64,000 nucleotides of DNA from Rhodovastum sp963804495 (lineage in GTDB: Bacteria; Pseudomonadota; Alphaproteobacteria; Acetobacterales; Acetobacteraceae). The position numbers were made by a program, and so were the translations under genes. Positions 1-8,531 of the stretch are shown piece after piece. Location: positions 124,001-188,000 of the forward strand of contig CAWDQN010000011.1 of assembly GCA_963804495.1 (NCBI GenBank). Direction: 5' to 3'. Positions within the stretch are counted from its first letter, which is position 1, and the number at the start of each line of letters is the position of its first letter. The notes under the pieces are model-generated. The model made no database searches and was not told where the DNA came from. It saw only the letters and a program-made list of their open reading frames with translations.

Positions 1-254
1 AGTTTGGAGGTGGCGTGGCGCTGCACCGCCAGCGCCAGCTCCGCGGCGGTCATGCCGGCGCCGTCGTCGGACACCTCGATGCGGTCGATGCCGCCGCCGG
101 TGATGGCGACGGTGATCCGGCGCGCCCCGGCGTCCAGCGCGTTCTCGACCAGTTCGCGCACGGCCGCCGCCGGCCGCTCGATCACTTCGCCGGCGGCGAT
201 CCGGTTGACGGTGGTCTCCGGCAGCAGCCGGATCCTTCCCGCGCGCATGTCCAT
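1..254 (-). CDS. mutL: DNA mismatch repair protein MutL, N-terminal part (runs off the window)
   Basis: The reverse strand encodes the first ~85 residues of MutL, the GHKL ATPase that couples mismatch recognition by MutS to strand excision. Visible are the family N-terminus RIRLLPETTVNRIAAGEVIE, the ENALDAGA helix with the catalytic Glu and Mg-binding Asn, and the DDGAGM nucleotide-binding motif. Candidate starts are ATG at 254, ATG at 248 and an in-frame GTG at 263; I took 254. The rest of the gene lies beyond base 1. Identification is firm because three ATPase motifs appear in the right order. Confidence 0.9.
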   Translation of the reverse strand, partial: MDMRAGRIRLLPETTVNRIAAGEVIERPAAAVRELVENALDAGARRITVAITGGGIDRIEVSDDGAGMTAAELALAVQRHATSK

Positions 255-431
255 GTCCGTCACTATGCCCGATCGACCCGCGCGAGTCCTCCCGGCCGGC
301 GGCCTGCGGGCGCCGCCCCCTGCGGCGATCCCCGCCGCCGGCCGATCACGAGCTTGTGAACACAGCGCGCTCCTGGCAGGACCGAACCGCACGGCCACAC
401 TTACGGTGCCAAACAAAAAGGGGCGGACTGC

Positions 432-551
432 ATGTTCATCGTCATCGTCGGTGCGGGCGTTGTGGCTGGGGCGTTGTGGTATTTGCAGTTGTGGCCATTC
501 GACGGCAGCACCAGCTTGCCCCAGCGGAAAGGCCCCAAGCTGATCCCGTAA
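432..551 (+). CDS. Small single-span membrane protein (39 aa), hypothetical
   Basis: A 39-codon ORF begins with ATG at 432 and ends with TAA at 551. The product is one hydrophobic N-terminal segment (about residues 2-20, rich in Val, Ile, Gly and Ala and ending in LWYLQLWPF) followed by a short polar, basic tail ending KGPKLIP. That is the layout of a small inner-membrane protein with a cytoplasmic or periplasmic tail. A weak purine-rich stretch (AAAAAGGGG) lies 8-13 bases upstream. It sits between divergently placed mutL and the 3' end of pgi. I do not recognise a family; the call rests on composition and an intact frame only. Confidence 0.4.
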   Translation: MFIVIVGAGVVAGALWYLQLWPFDGSTSLPQRKGPKLIP

Positions 552-572
552 TGTCTACCCTGCGCAGCGGGG

Positions 573-2234
573 TCAGGCCTCGCTGCGCAGGGCCTTGAAG
601 CGGGCAATCAGGGCGGCGGTCGATCCGTCATGCGGCCGCCGCTTCGCCCCGCGCGACAGCTCCGGCAGGATGCCGCCGGCCAGCACCTTGCCCAGCTCCA
701 CCCCCCACTGGTCGAAGCTGTTGATGGTCCAGATCGCCCCCAGCACCGCGGTCTTGTGCTCGTACAGCGCGATCAGCCGTCCCAGGGTGAACCCGTCCAG
801 CCGGCGGAACAGGATTGTGGTGCTCGGCCGGTTGCCGGTGAACACCCGGTGTGGCGCCACCGCGTCGATCATCGCCGGGGTCGCCAGCGTCGCCGCCATT
901 TCGGCCCGCACCTCGGCCTCGGTCTTGCCGCGCAACAGCGCTTCGGCCTGGGCGAAGGCATTTGCCGCCAGCGCCAGATGCGCCGCCGGCCGGTCGTGGT
1001 CCGGGATGGCGGCCAGCAGGAAATCCACCGGCACCACCTGCGTGCCCTGGTGCACCAGCTGCATGAAACTGTGCTGCGCGTCGGTGCCCGGCTCGCCGAA
1101 GATCACCGGGCAGGTGGGCCGGTCGACCGTGCTGCCGTCCAGCGTCACCGACTTGCCGTTGCTCTCCATCTCCAGCTGCTGGAGATAGGCGGGGAACCGC
1201 CGCAGCCGGTCGTCGTAGGCAAGCACGCAGCGGGTGCGGTATCCCATGACATTGATGTGCCACACATCCACCAGCGCCAGCAGCACCGGCAGGTTGTTGG
1301 CGAAATCGGCGTCGCGGAAATGCCGGTCCATCGCCCAGCCGCCATCCAGCATGGCCTGGAACGCATCCCACCCGGCCGCCAGCGCGATCGACAGACCGAC
1401 CGACGACCACAGCGAGTAGCGCCCGCCCACCCAGTCGCGAAAGCCGAACACATGCTCGGGCGCGATGCCGAAGGAGGCCACCGCCTTCAGATTGGTCGAC
1501 AGCGCGGCGAAATGCGCCGCCACCGCGGCCTCGCCCAGCGCGCCCGCCACCCAGGCGCGGGCGGCGCTTGCGTTCTCCATTGTTTCCAGGGTGGTGAAGG
1601 TTTTTGAGGCCACCAGCACCAGGGTGCGGGCGGGATCGAGTTCGCGCGCCAGCGCCGCGAACCCGGTGGCATCCACATTGGAAAGAAACCGCGTCCGCAA
1701 GTGCGCGCCATGCGCCAGGGTCAGCGCCTCGGTGGCCATGCGCGGGCCGAGGTCGGACCCGCCGATGCCGATATTCAGAACCGCCTCGAACCGCTCGCCG
1801 GTGGCGCCGCGCAGGCTGCCGTCGTGCACACGGGCGACGAAGGCGCGCATCTTCGCCCGCTCGGCGGCGGCGAGCTGGCTGGCGTCGTCGATGCCGCCGG
1901 GCAGGGCGGCCCGCAGCCCCGCGTCGGCCGGCGCCCGCAGCGCCATGTGCATAGCGGCACGGCCTTCGGTCGCGTTCACCGGCGCGCCGGCAAACAGGCG
2001 CTGGCGGAAGCCGTTCACCCCCGCCTGGTGGGCGAGGTCCAGCAGCGCCACCAGCGCCTCGCCGTCGATCGACGTTTTCGAGACATCGACCGTCAGGTCG
2101 TCGAGGGTGGCGGTGAAGCGCCGCGCCCGTTCGGGATCGGCGGCGAACAAGGCCCGGATGGACGCCGCATCCGGACGGGCGGCAAGGGCGGCCAGACGCA
2201 GCCACGCCTCGTCGAGAATGGTTTGATTCTGCAT
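573..2234 (-). CDS. pgi: Glucose-6-phosphate isomerase
   Basis: The 553-aa product matches the full length of Pgi, which interconverts glucose-6-phosphate and fructose-6-phosphate in the cytoplasm. Seen in order are the phosphate-binding GIGGSDLGP motif, the VASKTFTTLETMENA loop, the DWVGGRYSLWSSVGL signature, the catalytic-Glu segment MESNGKSV, the catalytic-His region QHSFMQLVHQGTQ, and the C-terminal signature FDQWGVELGK containing the catalytic Lys. The start is the ATG at 2234. It is transcribed leftward toward mutL. In relatives lacking 6-phosphofructokinase this enzyme mainly serves gluconeogenesis and the pentose phosphate or Entner-Doudoroff routes; that part is inference for this organism. 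Confidence 0.97.
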   Translation of the reverse strand: MQNQTILDEAWLRLAALAARPDAASIRALFAADPERARRFTATLDDLTVDVSKTSIDGEALVALLDLAHQAGVNGFRQRLFAGAPVNATEGRAAMHMALRAPADAGLRAALPGGIDDASQLAAAERAKMRAFVARVHDGSLRGATGERFEAVLNIGIGGSDLGPRMATEALTLAHGAHLRTRFLSNVDATGFAALARELDPARTLVLVASKTFTTLETMENASAARAWVAGALGEAAVAAHFAALSTNLKAVASFGIAPEHVFGFRDWVGGRYSLWSSVGLSIALAAGWDAFQAMLDGGWAMDRHFRDADFANNLPVLLALVDVWHINVMGYRTRCVLAYDDRLRRFPAYLQQLEMESNGKSVTLDGSTVDRPTCPVIFGEPGTDAQHSFMQLVHQGTQVVPVDFLLAAIPDHDRPAAHLALAANAFAQAEALLRGKTEAEVRAEMAATLATPAMIDAVAPHRVFTGNRPSTTILFRRLDGFTLGRLIALYEHKTAVLGAIWTINSFDQWGVELGKVLAGGILPELSRGAKRRPHDGSTAALIARFKALRSEA

Positions 2235-2303
2235 GGCACCATCCTAGCGCATCGGCGCCGCCAGCCGAACCGTCCTTGCGTCAGACAGGGATCAACAACC
2301 GGC

Positions 2304-2861
2304 TCAGAAAATCGACTGCCAGAACGATTTCTGGGTGCGCTGGATGATCGGCGTGTCGCCCGCTGTGGGACTGTGGCCGAGGGCCGCGTTTTCGCGCAGT
2401 CGCTGCGCTTCGCGTTGCGGGTCGAGCACCACCGAAGGGTCGGCGGGCGTCCGCCAGAACATCACCTTGTCGGTGAAGCTGCGGTCGGCCTGCGCCATCG
2501 CCGCATCGGTATCGACCTTGGTGCGGATGTCGGCCGGTGCGGCCGGACCGGAGGCGGAGAGCAGCGCCTCCTGCCCGGGGCTGTTGGCGCCGGCCTGCGG
2601 GCCGGACAGCGCCGTCTGCGGCGCCAGCGCCGCCTCGGCGGCATCGCGCGGGGTGAGCTCCTGCGGCCGCGGCGCGCCGGCGCGGGGTGGCCGCAGCGTG
2701 AAGTCGGGCGGCATGGACAGGGGGGCGCGGGTGGTCACCTGGAACTCATCCGGCGTGTCCCGGGTGAGGCCGAAACTGCGCGAAATGTCGTCGCCGTTGC
2801 CGCAGCCGGCAAGCACCAGCGGCAGAAGCGCGGCGGCGATCATGATACGGTTTGGACCCAT
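2304..2861 (-). CDS. DUF3035 lipoprotein, BamF-like outer-membrane assembly subunit
   Basis: The 185-aa protein has a lipoprotein signal: a hydrophobic N-terminus ending in the lipobox LAGC (Cys near residue 20). It is followed by the segment SRSFGLTRDTPDEFQVTTRA and the APLSMPPDFTLRPP motif that typify DUF3035. In Caulobacter this family was described as BamF, a subunit of the beta-barrel assembly machine. The rest is Pro/Ala/Gln-rich with a conserved KVMFWR region. It lies directly downstream of lspA, the lipoprotein signal peptidase that would process it, an order common in alphaproteobacteria. The family assignment is strong; a BAM role in this species is inferred. Confidence 0.85.
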   Translation of the reverse strand: MGPNRIMIAAALLPLVLAGCGNGDDISRSFGLTRDTPDEFQVTTRAPLSMPPDFTLRPPRAGAPRPQELTPRDAAEAALAPQTALSGPQAGANSPGQEALLSASGPAAPADIRTKVDTDAAMAQADRSFTDKVMFWRTPADPSVVLDPQREAQRLRENAALGHSPTAGDTPIIQRTQKSFWQSIF

Positions 2862-2871
2862 AGCGGCTTAC

Positions 2872-3390
2872 TTAGCCTCCGTCCCCGGCGCCGGCAAGGC
2901 GGTCGCGATCGGGCATGCGTGCCGGGCTGGCGCGCATGCCGTCGAGCACCAGCGCCCCCACGCCGCAGACGATGGCGGCGTCCGCCAGGTTGAACACATA
3001 CCAGGACCAGCCCCAGGCATGGGCATGGATGAAATCGACCACGTAGCCAAAGCGCAGCCGGTCGATGATGTTGCCCACCGCGCCGCCGGCCACCGCCCCC
3101 AGCGCGACGGCCGCCAGTGCCCGCTCCGCCCGCCACAGCCACAGGCCCAGCGCCACCACCACCGCCAGCGCCACCAATGTCAGCAGCACCGGGCCCAGGC
3201 TGCCCACCCCGTTCAGCAGGCCGAAGGTGATGCCGCGATTCTCCACCCAGGTCAGGTTCAGCACCGGCAGCAGCCTGATGCTGCCAATGTCGGGCAGGTG
3301 CAGCCGCTGCGCGACCCAGGCTTTGCTGGCCTGGTCGGCGGCCAGCACAAGCATGGCGGCGGCGAGGCCGGCGATGCGATGGTGCCTCAC
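2872..3390 (-). CDS. lspA: Lipoprotein signal peptidase (signal peptidase II)
   Basis: The 172-aa inner-membrane aspartyl protease has about four predicted spans. It cleaves the signal peptide of diacylglyceryl-modified prolipoproteins. The conserved blocks are DQASKAWV near the N-terminus, GNIIDRLRFGYVVDF with the first catalytic Asp, and FNLADAAIVCG with the second. The start is GTG at 3390, overlapping the ileS stop as GTGA (3387-3390), which indicates translational coupling. ileS-lspA adjacency is conserved across bacteria. Confidence 0.96.
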   Translation of the reverse strand: MRHHRIAGLAAAMLVLAADQASKAWVAQRLHLPDIGSIRLLPVLNLTWVENRGITFGLLNGVGSLGPVLLTLVALAVVVALGLWLWRAERALAAVALGAVAGGAVGNIIDRLRFGYVVDFIHAHAWGWSWYVFNLADAAIVCGVGALVLDGMRASPARMPDRDRLAGAGDGG

Positions 3391-6251
3391 GCCCGGCCGA
3401 CCAGGCCGGACTCGACGGCGTCAGCGCAGCGATGGCACAGCGTCGGGTGTTTGTGGTCCTCGCCCACTTCGGGCAGCACTTTCCAGCAGCGGGCGCATTT
3501 TTCGCCCGCCGCCGGAGCGAAGGCCAGTGCCACCCCCGGAACGTCCGGCAGGGCGAACGCCCCGTCTGCCGCGGGCGCGGTGGAGACCGTCAGGTCGGAC
3601 ACGATGGCGAGTTCCGCCCACTCGGCCGCCGCGAGCAGCCCCGTCTTGTCCGCCGGCAGGTGCAGCACCGGCGCGGCCTGCAGCGACGCGCCGATCGCGC
3701 CCTCGGTGCGCGCCAGCTCCAGCCCGCCGGTGATCACGCGGCGGATGTCGCGGATGTCCAGCCAGCGCAGGGCCAGCGCCTCGTCCTGCCAGCGCGCCGG
3801 AATGTCGGGAAAATCCTGCAGGTGAACGCTGGCCTCCTCGCCGAAGCGGGCAACCCAGGCTTCCTCGGCGGTGAACACCAGCACCGGGGCGAGCCAGGTG
3901 GTCAGGCAGCGGTGCACATGATCCAGCACCGTGCGGGCGGCGCGGCGGCGCATATTGTCCGGCCGGTCACAATAGATCGTGTCCTTGCGGATGTCGAAAT
4001 AGAAGGCCGAGAGGTCGGTGGCGCAGAAATTGTGGATGGAAGGGTAGACGCCGGTCCAGTCATGCGTGTCCACGCCATAGCGCACCCGCGCGTTCAGCTC
4101 GGACAGGCGGTGCAGCACCCAACGCTCCAGCTCCGGCATTTCCGCTTCCGGCAGGTGCTCTGAAGGCGCGAAACCAGCCAGGCTGCCGAGCAGCCAGCGC
4201 AACGTGTTCCGCAGGCGGCGATACAGTTCGGCCTGTTGCTTCAGGATTTCCGGCCCGATGCGCAGGTCGTCGGCGGTGTCGGACATCATCACCCACAGGC
4301 GCAGGATGTCGCTGCCGTATTTGTCCCAGACTTCCTGCGGGGCGATCACATTCCCCAGTGACTTGGACATCTTGCGGCCCTGCTCGTCGAGCACGAAGCC
4401 ATGCGTCAGGACCGCCTCGAACGGCGCTCGCCCGCGGGTGCCGACCGATTCGAGCAGAGAAGAATGAAACCAGCCGCGGTGCTGATCCGACCCCTCGAGA
4501 TAAAGGTCGGCCGGCCAGGGCAGATGCCGGTCTTCCAGCGTGAAGGCATGGGTCGAGCCGGACTCGAACCATACATCGACGATGTCTTTGACCTGCTCGT
4601 AGTCGTTCGGGTCACGGCCGGGGCCGAGGAAACGCCCGGGCGGCGACGCATACCAGGAATCCGCTCCTTCCTCGCGGAAGGCGGCGACGATGCGCTCCAC
4701 CACGGCGGGGTCGCGCAGGGGCTGGCCGGTTTTTTTTTCCACGAACACCGCGATCGGCACGCCCCAGGCACGCTGGCGGCTGATGCACCAGTCCGGCCGC
4801 GCGGCGATCATGCTGGCCAGCCGCGTGCGGCCCTTCTCCGGCACGAAATCGGTCTCTGCGATGGCCCGCAGCGCCTTCTCGCGGATGTGGTGCGGGCCGT
4901 CCATGCGGATGAACCACTGCGGCGTGGCGCGGAAAATCAGCGGCGCCTTGGAGCGCCAGGAATGCGGATAGGAATGCACAAGCTTGCCGCGCGCGAGCAG
5001 GCCGCCGGCCGCCGTCATGGCCGCACACACCGGGTCGGATGCCTTGTAGACGTGCAGCCCGGCAAACAAGGGTACCCAGGGGTTGTAGGTGCCGTCGTCA
5101 CCGACCGTCTCAGGCACATCGAGGCCGTTAGATCGGCCGAGATCAAAGTCATCCTCGCCGTGGCCGGGCGCGATGTGTACAAAACCAGTGCCGGCCTCGG
5201 TGGTGACGAAATCGCCGAGAAAAACCGGCACGTCGAAGTCGTAGCCGCGCCCACGCAGCGGGTGTTCGCAGAACGTCTGCACCGGCTCGACCAGGTCGAT
5301 TCCCTTTAGAACCCGCAAGACATGGTGCGTTTTAACACCGACTGCCTCCGAGAACTGAGGCAGTAAGCCAAGTGCCACGAGTACCCGTTCACCCGGTTGG
5401 GCGAGTGATCCCTCGAGAACGCTGTCTATCCTGACGAGCGCATAATCGATGCCGGCACCGCAAGCGATGGCCCGGTTGCCCGGCATGGTCCATGGTGTCG
5501 TGGTCCAGATGACGATCGACGCGCCCTGAAGGTCCTGATTGGCGACGGCACCAGTTCGCTGGTCAACTATCCCGCCCGCTCGGATGACCGGAAACCGCAC
5601 CCAGATCGTGGTGCTGGTATGGTCGTGGTATTCGATTTCGGCCTCGGCCAAAGCCGTCTTTTCCACCGGCGACCACATCACCGGCCGCAGCCCGCGGAAT
5701 AGTTCGCCGTTCAGCAGAAATTTGCCGATTTCATGGGCGATCGCCGCTTCCGAGGGGAAATCCATGGTGGCGTAGCGCTCGCCCCAGGCGCCCTGCACGC
5801 CCAGACGACGGAATTCCTTCTCCTGCACGTCCATCCAATGCGCCGCATAGGCGCGGCACTCGGCGCGGAACTGCAGCACCGGCACCGCGTCTTTGTCGCG
5901 GCTGTGGCTGCGGTACTGCTCCTCGATCTTCCACTCGATCGGCAGGCCGTGGCAATCCCAGCCGGGGATATACAGCCCGTCATAACCGCCCATCTGGGCG
6001 GCGCGGTTGACCACGTCCTTGAGGATTTTGTTCAGCGCCGTGCCGATATGGATGTTGCCGTTGGCGTAGGGCGGGCCGTCATGGAGGATGAACTTCTTCC
6101 GCCCATGGCTGGCCTCGCGCAGGCGCTGCCAGATGCTCATCCGTTCCCAACGGGCCAGCAGCGCTGGCTCCTTCTTCGGCAGGTCGCCGCGCATGGGGAA
6201 CGAGGTGGAGGGCAGAAAGACAGTGTCGCGATAGTCTTGCTTGTCGCTCAT
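3387..6251 (-). CDS. ileS: Isoleucyl-tRNA synthetase
   Basis: The 954-aa class I aminoacyl-tRNA synthetase charges tRNA-Ile. The ATP-binding PPYANGNIHIGTA (HIGH-type) motif lies near residue 60 and KMSKSLGN near residue 610. A long CP1 editing domain lies between them. The anticodon-binding domain follows, and the C-terminus carries a four-cysteine zinc knuckle (CARCWK ... CHRC). Length and zinc motif fit the bacterial type. The start is the ATG at 6251. A stretch at about 5290-5640, within the editing domain, has visibly more AT-rich third positions than the rest of the gene. Confidence 0.97.
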   Translation of the reverse strand: MSDKQDYRDTVFLPSTSFPMRGDLPKKEPALLARWERMSIWQRLREASHGRKKFILHDGPPYANGNIHIGTALNKILKDVVNRAAQMGGYDGLYIPGWDCHGLPIEWKIEEQYRSHSRDKDAVPVLQFRAECRAYAAHWMDVQEKEFRRLGVQGAWGERYATMDFPSEAAIAHEIGKFLLNGELFRGLRPVMWSPVEKTALAEAEIEYHDHTSTTIWVRFPVIRAGGIVDQRTGAVANQDLQGASIVIWTTTPWTMPGNRAIACGAGIDYALVRIDSVLEGSLAQPGERVLVALGLLPQFSEAVGVKTHHVLRVLKGIDLVEPVQTFCEHPLRGRGYDFDVPVFLGDFVTTEAGTGFVHIAPGHGEDDFDLGRSNGLDVPETVGDDGTYNPWVPLFAGLHVYKASDPVCAAMTAAGGLLARGKLVHSYPHSWRSKAPLIFRATPQWFIRMDGPHHIREKALRAIAETDFVPEKGRTRLASMIAARPDWCISRQRAWGVPIAVFVEKKTGQPLRDPAVVERIVAAFREEGADSWYASPPGRFLGPGRDPNDYEQVKDIVDVWFESGSTHAFTLEDRHLPWPADLYLEGSDQHRGWFHSSLLESVGTRGRAPFEAVLTHGFVLDEQGRKMSKSLGNVIAPQEVWDKYGSDILRLWVMMSDTADDLRIGPEILKQQAELYRRLRNTLRWLLGSLAGFAPSEHLPEAEMPELERWVLHRLSELNARVRYGVDTHDWTGVYPSIHNFCATDLSAFYFDIRKDTIYCDRPDNMRRRAARTVLDHVHRCLTTWLAPVLVFTAEEAWVARFGEEASVHLQDFPDIPARWQDEALALRWLDIRDIRRVITGGLELARTEGAIGASLQAAPVLHLPADKTGLLAAAEWAELAIVSDLTVSTAPAADGAFALPDVPGVALAFAPAAGEKCARCWKVLPEVGEDHKHPTLCHRCADAVESGLVGRA

Positions 6252-6415
6252 GGAAATCTCAGGCGGCGATCGCCGCGTCGGAGGGATGGGGGCGCGTCAG
6301 AAAGATCCCGGCTGCCAGACGGCGGCCGGGAGGGTAATTCGCGCATACGGCATCCCATTCATGGCCGGACTATGCGGAGGGCGGGACGGCGCGGTCAAGG
6401 CGCGGAGGGTGATTT

Positions 6416-6612
6416 GGGTGAAGGAAGGCCAGGGGCTCTGCCCCTGGACCCCGCCAAGGGCCGAGAGGCCCTTGGAACCCATTACTTTTAGACAGTTGCT
6501 AAACGAGGGGGATGAGGAGGTGAACCGGTTCACTTCCTCACCCCCTTCGTTTGGCAACTGTCTCAAGTAGCGGGGTCCAGGGGGCTACTGCCCCCTGGCC
6601 TTCCTTCACCCC
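6416..6612. repeat. Nested palindromic intergenic repeat (GGGGTCCAGGGG family, copy a) between ileS and ribF
   Basis: The 354-bp gap between ileS and ribF holds no gene. Its right part is an inverted structure. The outer arms pair GGGTGAAGGAAGGCC (6416-6430) with the matching sequence ending near 6612. Inside are GGGGCTCTGCCCC-type hairpins and a CCAAGGGCCGAGAGGCCCTTGG hairpin. At the centre is a 74-bp near-perfect palindrome (6490-6563) whose 37-base arms differ at about five positions around AACC|GGTT. Six other places in the window carry members of this family. Confidence 0.85.
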
Positions 6613-7526
6613 AACCTCCGCCGCGCCTCCGCCGCATCCGCCGCGATCTGCGCCCGCAGCGCATCCAGCCCGGCGAATTTTCGTTCCGGCCGCAGGAAGC
6701 TATGCAGCGCCACCTCCAGTTCCGCGCCATACAGGTCCCCCTCGAAGTCGAACAGATTGACCTCGAGGCGGGTCTCCGGCACGGCGCTCACGGTCGGCCG
6801 GCGGCCGATATTCGCCACCCCGCGCAGCGCGCGCCCGTCCGGCAAGCGGGTGGTGACGGTATAGACCCCGCGCGCCGGCTCCAGGTGGCGGCCGAGCGCG
6901 ATGTTGGCGGTGGGGAAGCCGATGCTGCGGCCGCGGGCGTCGCCATGCGCCACGGTGCCGCGGATGGCCCAGGGGCGGCCGAGCTTCTGGGTCGCCCGTT
7001 CTGGGTAGCCGTCCTGCAGGGCGCGGCGGATGCGGCTGGAGGAGATCGGCCCGGATTCGTCGGCCAGCGGCGGCACCACGGTCAGCCCGATGCCCAGCGC
7101 TTCGGCCCGGGCCGCGAGAAACGCGGTGTCGCCGCCGCGGCGGTGGCCGAAGGCGAAGTCCGGGCCGCAGACAAGGTGCTGCGCGCCGATGCCGTCGCTC
7201 AGAACCTCGGTGACGAAGGCCTCTGCGGTCATTTCGCTGAACGCGTCATCGAACGGCAGTTCGTAGACCAGCTTCACGCCCAATGCCGCCAGCGCCTCGT
7301 TGCGGGCGGGGGGAAGCGTGAGACGGAACGGCGGGTCGTCCGGCCGGAACACCTCGCGCGGATGCGGCTCGAAGGTCAGCACCGCCAGCGGCGCCCCGGG
7401 CGAGGCGCTATGGGCGGCCCGCAGCACATGGGCATGGCCGATATGCACGCCGTCGAAATTGCCGAGCGCGACCGCGCCCCCCCTGGCATCATGCGGCAGG
7501 CCCCGCCAGTCCTTGAACAGCCGCAT
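6606..7526 (-). CDS. ribF: Bifunctional riboflavin kinase / FAD synthetase
   Basis: The 306-aa enzyme phosphorylates riboflavin to FMN and adenylylates FMN to FAD. The N-terminal FAD synthetase part shows GNFDGVHIGHAHVL (nucleotidyltransferase HxGH), LTFEPHPREVF and the GPDFAFGHRRGGD block, then SSSRIRRAL. The C-terminal kinase part shows RGTVAHGDARGRSIGFPTAN and the GVANIGRRPTV segment. I start at the ATG at 7526, giving the N-terminus MRLFKDWRG; the frame stays open upstream but that extension is low-complexity Arg-rich and overlaps MaoC. TGATG couples it to MaoC. Confidence 0.95.
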   Translation of the reverse strand: MRLFKDWRGLPHDARGGAVALGNFDGVHIGHAHVLRAAHSASPGAPLAVLTFEPHPREVFRPDDPPFRLTLPPARNEALAALGVKLVYELPFDDAFSEMTAEAFVTEVLSDGIGAQHLVCGPDFAFGHRRGGDTAFLAARAEALGIGLTVVPPLADESGPISSSRIRRALQDGYPERATQKLGRPWAIRGTVAHGDARGRSIGFPTANIALGRHLEPARGVYTVTTRLPDGRALRGVANIGRRPTVSAVPETRLEVNLFDFEGDLYGAELEVALHSFLRPERKFAGLDALRAQIAADAAEARRRLG

Positions 7527-7939
7527 CAGCGGGAGGGGACCTGCACGGTTGCCTCTCCCTCGATCACGGTCCGGCCGGCGACGGTACACACGGTCTTCAG
7601 CACGGCGCGTTTCTTCTCGGTGTTCACGTCGGTCACCTCGACGGTGGCGACCACGGTATCGCCGATTTTCACCGGGCCGCGGAAGCGCAGCGTCTGGCCC
7701 AGGTAGATGGTGCCCGGGCCGGGCAGTTGGGTGCCCAGCACGGCGCTGATCAGCCCGGCGGTGAGCATGCCGTGCGCCACGCGTTCCCTGAACGGGCCGA
7801 CCGCGGCGAACTCGGCGTTGAGATGGGTGGGGTTGGTGTCGGTGCTGACCGCCGCATACAGCAGAATGTCAGCTTCGGTGATGGTTTTCCCGGTGCTGGC
7901 GGTCATGCCGACGGCAATTTCGTCGAGGTGGATTGTCAT
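7526..7939 (-). CDS. MaoC-family dehydratase ((R)-specific enoyl-CoA hydratase type)
   Basis: The 137-aa single hotdog domain carries the hydratase-2 signature. DTNPTHLN has the catalytic Asp and His, and RVAHGMLTAGLISAVLGTQL is the hot-dog helix. The family hydrates trans-2-enoyl-CoA to (R)-3-hydroxyacyl-CoA, as PhaJ does in feeding polyhydroxyalkanoate synthesis, but substrate cannot be read from the sequence. It overlaps ribF by one base (TGATG) and probably heads the leftward maoC-ribF operon. The start is the ATG at 7939. Confidence 0.88.
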   Translation of the reverse strand: MTIHLDEIAVGMTASTGKTITEADILLYAAVSTDTNPTHLNAEFAAVGPFRERVAHGMLTAGLISAVLGTQLPGPGTIYLGQTLRFRGPVKIGDTVVATVEVTDVNTEKKRAVLKTVCTVAGRTVIEGEATVQVPSR

Positions 7940-8050
7940 GGCGTTCTCCGGTGCGGCTTGAATTTGTCGGCCGATCCGGGAAAGGACGCAAGGCCGGGGC
8001 AGACGCCTGCCTTGCTCCCCCCGATTGGACGGCCGGATTGGAGGATGTGA

Positions 8051-8500
8051 ATGACGAAGCAGCTCCCCGCGCCGTTCTTGCCGCCCGGTTTCGGGGTGGA
8101 GGCGGCGTTTGCCCTGGCGGACGGCCGCCAGCTTGTCTTCGCCACGCTTGATTGCCCGTACGAGGAAGAACTCCTGATTGTCCTCGCCGATGCCAACGGG
8201 CAGGTGATCGCACGGCGCAGGCTGGGCGGCGCCTACACGCCCGGCATTCTGACCGGGGTCGAGCGGCAGGGACCGGACAGCTTCACGTTTCGTTTTCCCG
8301 ACCAGCAGGGCTGGCTTGTTTCGGTGGCACCAGCCGGCCGCTCGTGGCTGACAGGGTGGTGGCGTCCGGCGCTGCGGGTGGAACGGCGCTCGCAGCCTGT
8401 CGGAGTTGAGAAAACAAGGCGAACAAAACGGAGACTGGTTTCGTATTTGCTATCGTTGGCGCAAGCAAAAGTGCAATCCGCACTCGGATACGAAACATAA
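8051..8500 (+). CDS. Hypothetical protein whose C-terminus is supplied by an inserted MITE-like element
   Basis: The 149-aa ORF starts at the ATG at 8051. The first ~115 residues look like a compact beta-rich domain (for example ADGRQLVFATLDCPYEEELL, ADANGQVIARRRLGG, GWLVSVAPAGRSWLTGWW) that I do not recognise. From codon ~114 the frame runs into the 140-bp inverted-repeat element starting at 8392. The last ~35 residues (Arg/Lys-rich, then LSLAQAKVQSALGYET) and the stop are therefore element sequence, not native. The gene is probably 3'-truncated or re-terminated. Confidence 0.55.
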   Translation: MTKQLPAPFLPPGFGVEAAFALADGRQLVFATLDCPYEEELLIVLADANGQVIARRRLGGAYTPGILTGVERQGPDSFTFRFPDQQGWLVSVAPAGRSWLTGWWRPALRVERRSQPVGVEKTRRTKRRLVSYLLSLAQAKVQSALGYET

Positions 8501-8531
8501 TTTCGCAAACTGCTCAACTCCGACAGGCTGC
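8392..8531. mobile_element. MITE-like element, 140 bp, with 19-bp perfect terminal inverted repeats
   Basis: GCAGCCTGTCGGAGTTGAG at 8392-8410 is repeated exactly in inverted orientation at 8513-8531. The 102 bp between are AT-richer than the flanks and encode nothing of their own. No clear target-site duplication is visible. The size, perfect inverted ends and lack of a transposase fit a miniature inverted-repeat transposable element or the internally deleted remains of an insertion sequence. The parent family is not identified. Confidence 0.75.

Noticed and set aside
628..2205. Very long open frames antisense to or out of frame with pgi (up to 525 codons)
   Set aside because: High-GC shadows of pgi with Arg/Gly/Ala-rich composition and no domain; pgi is certain.
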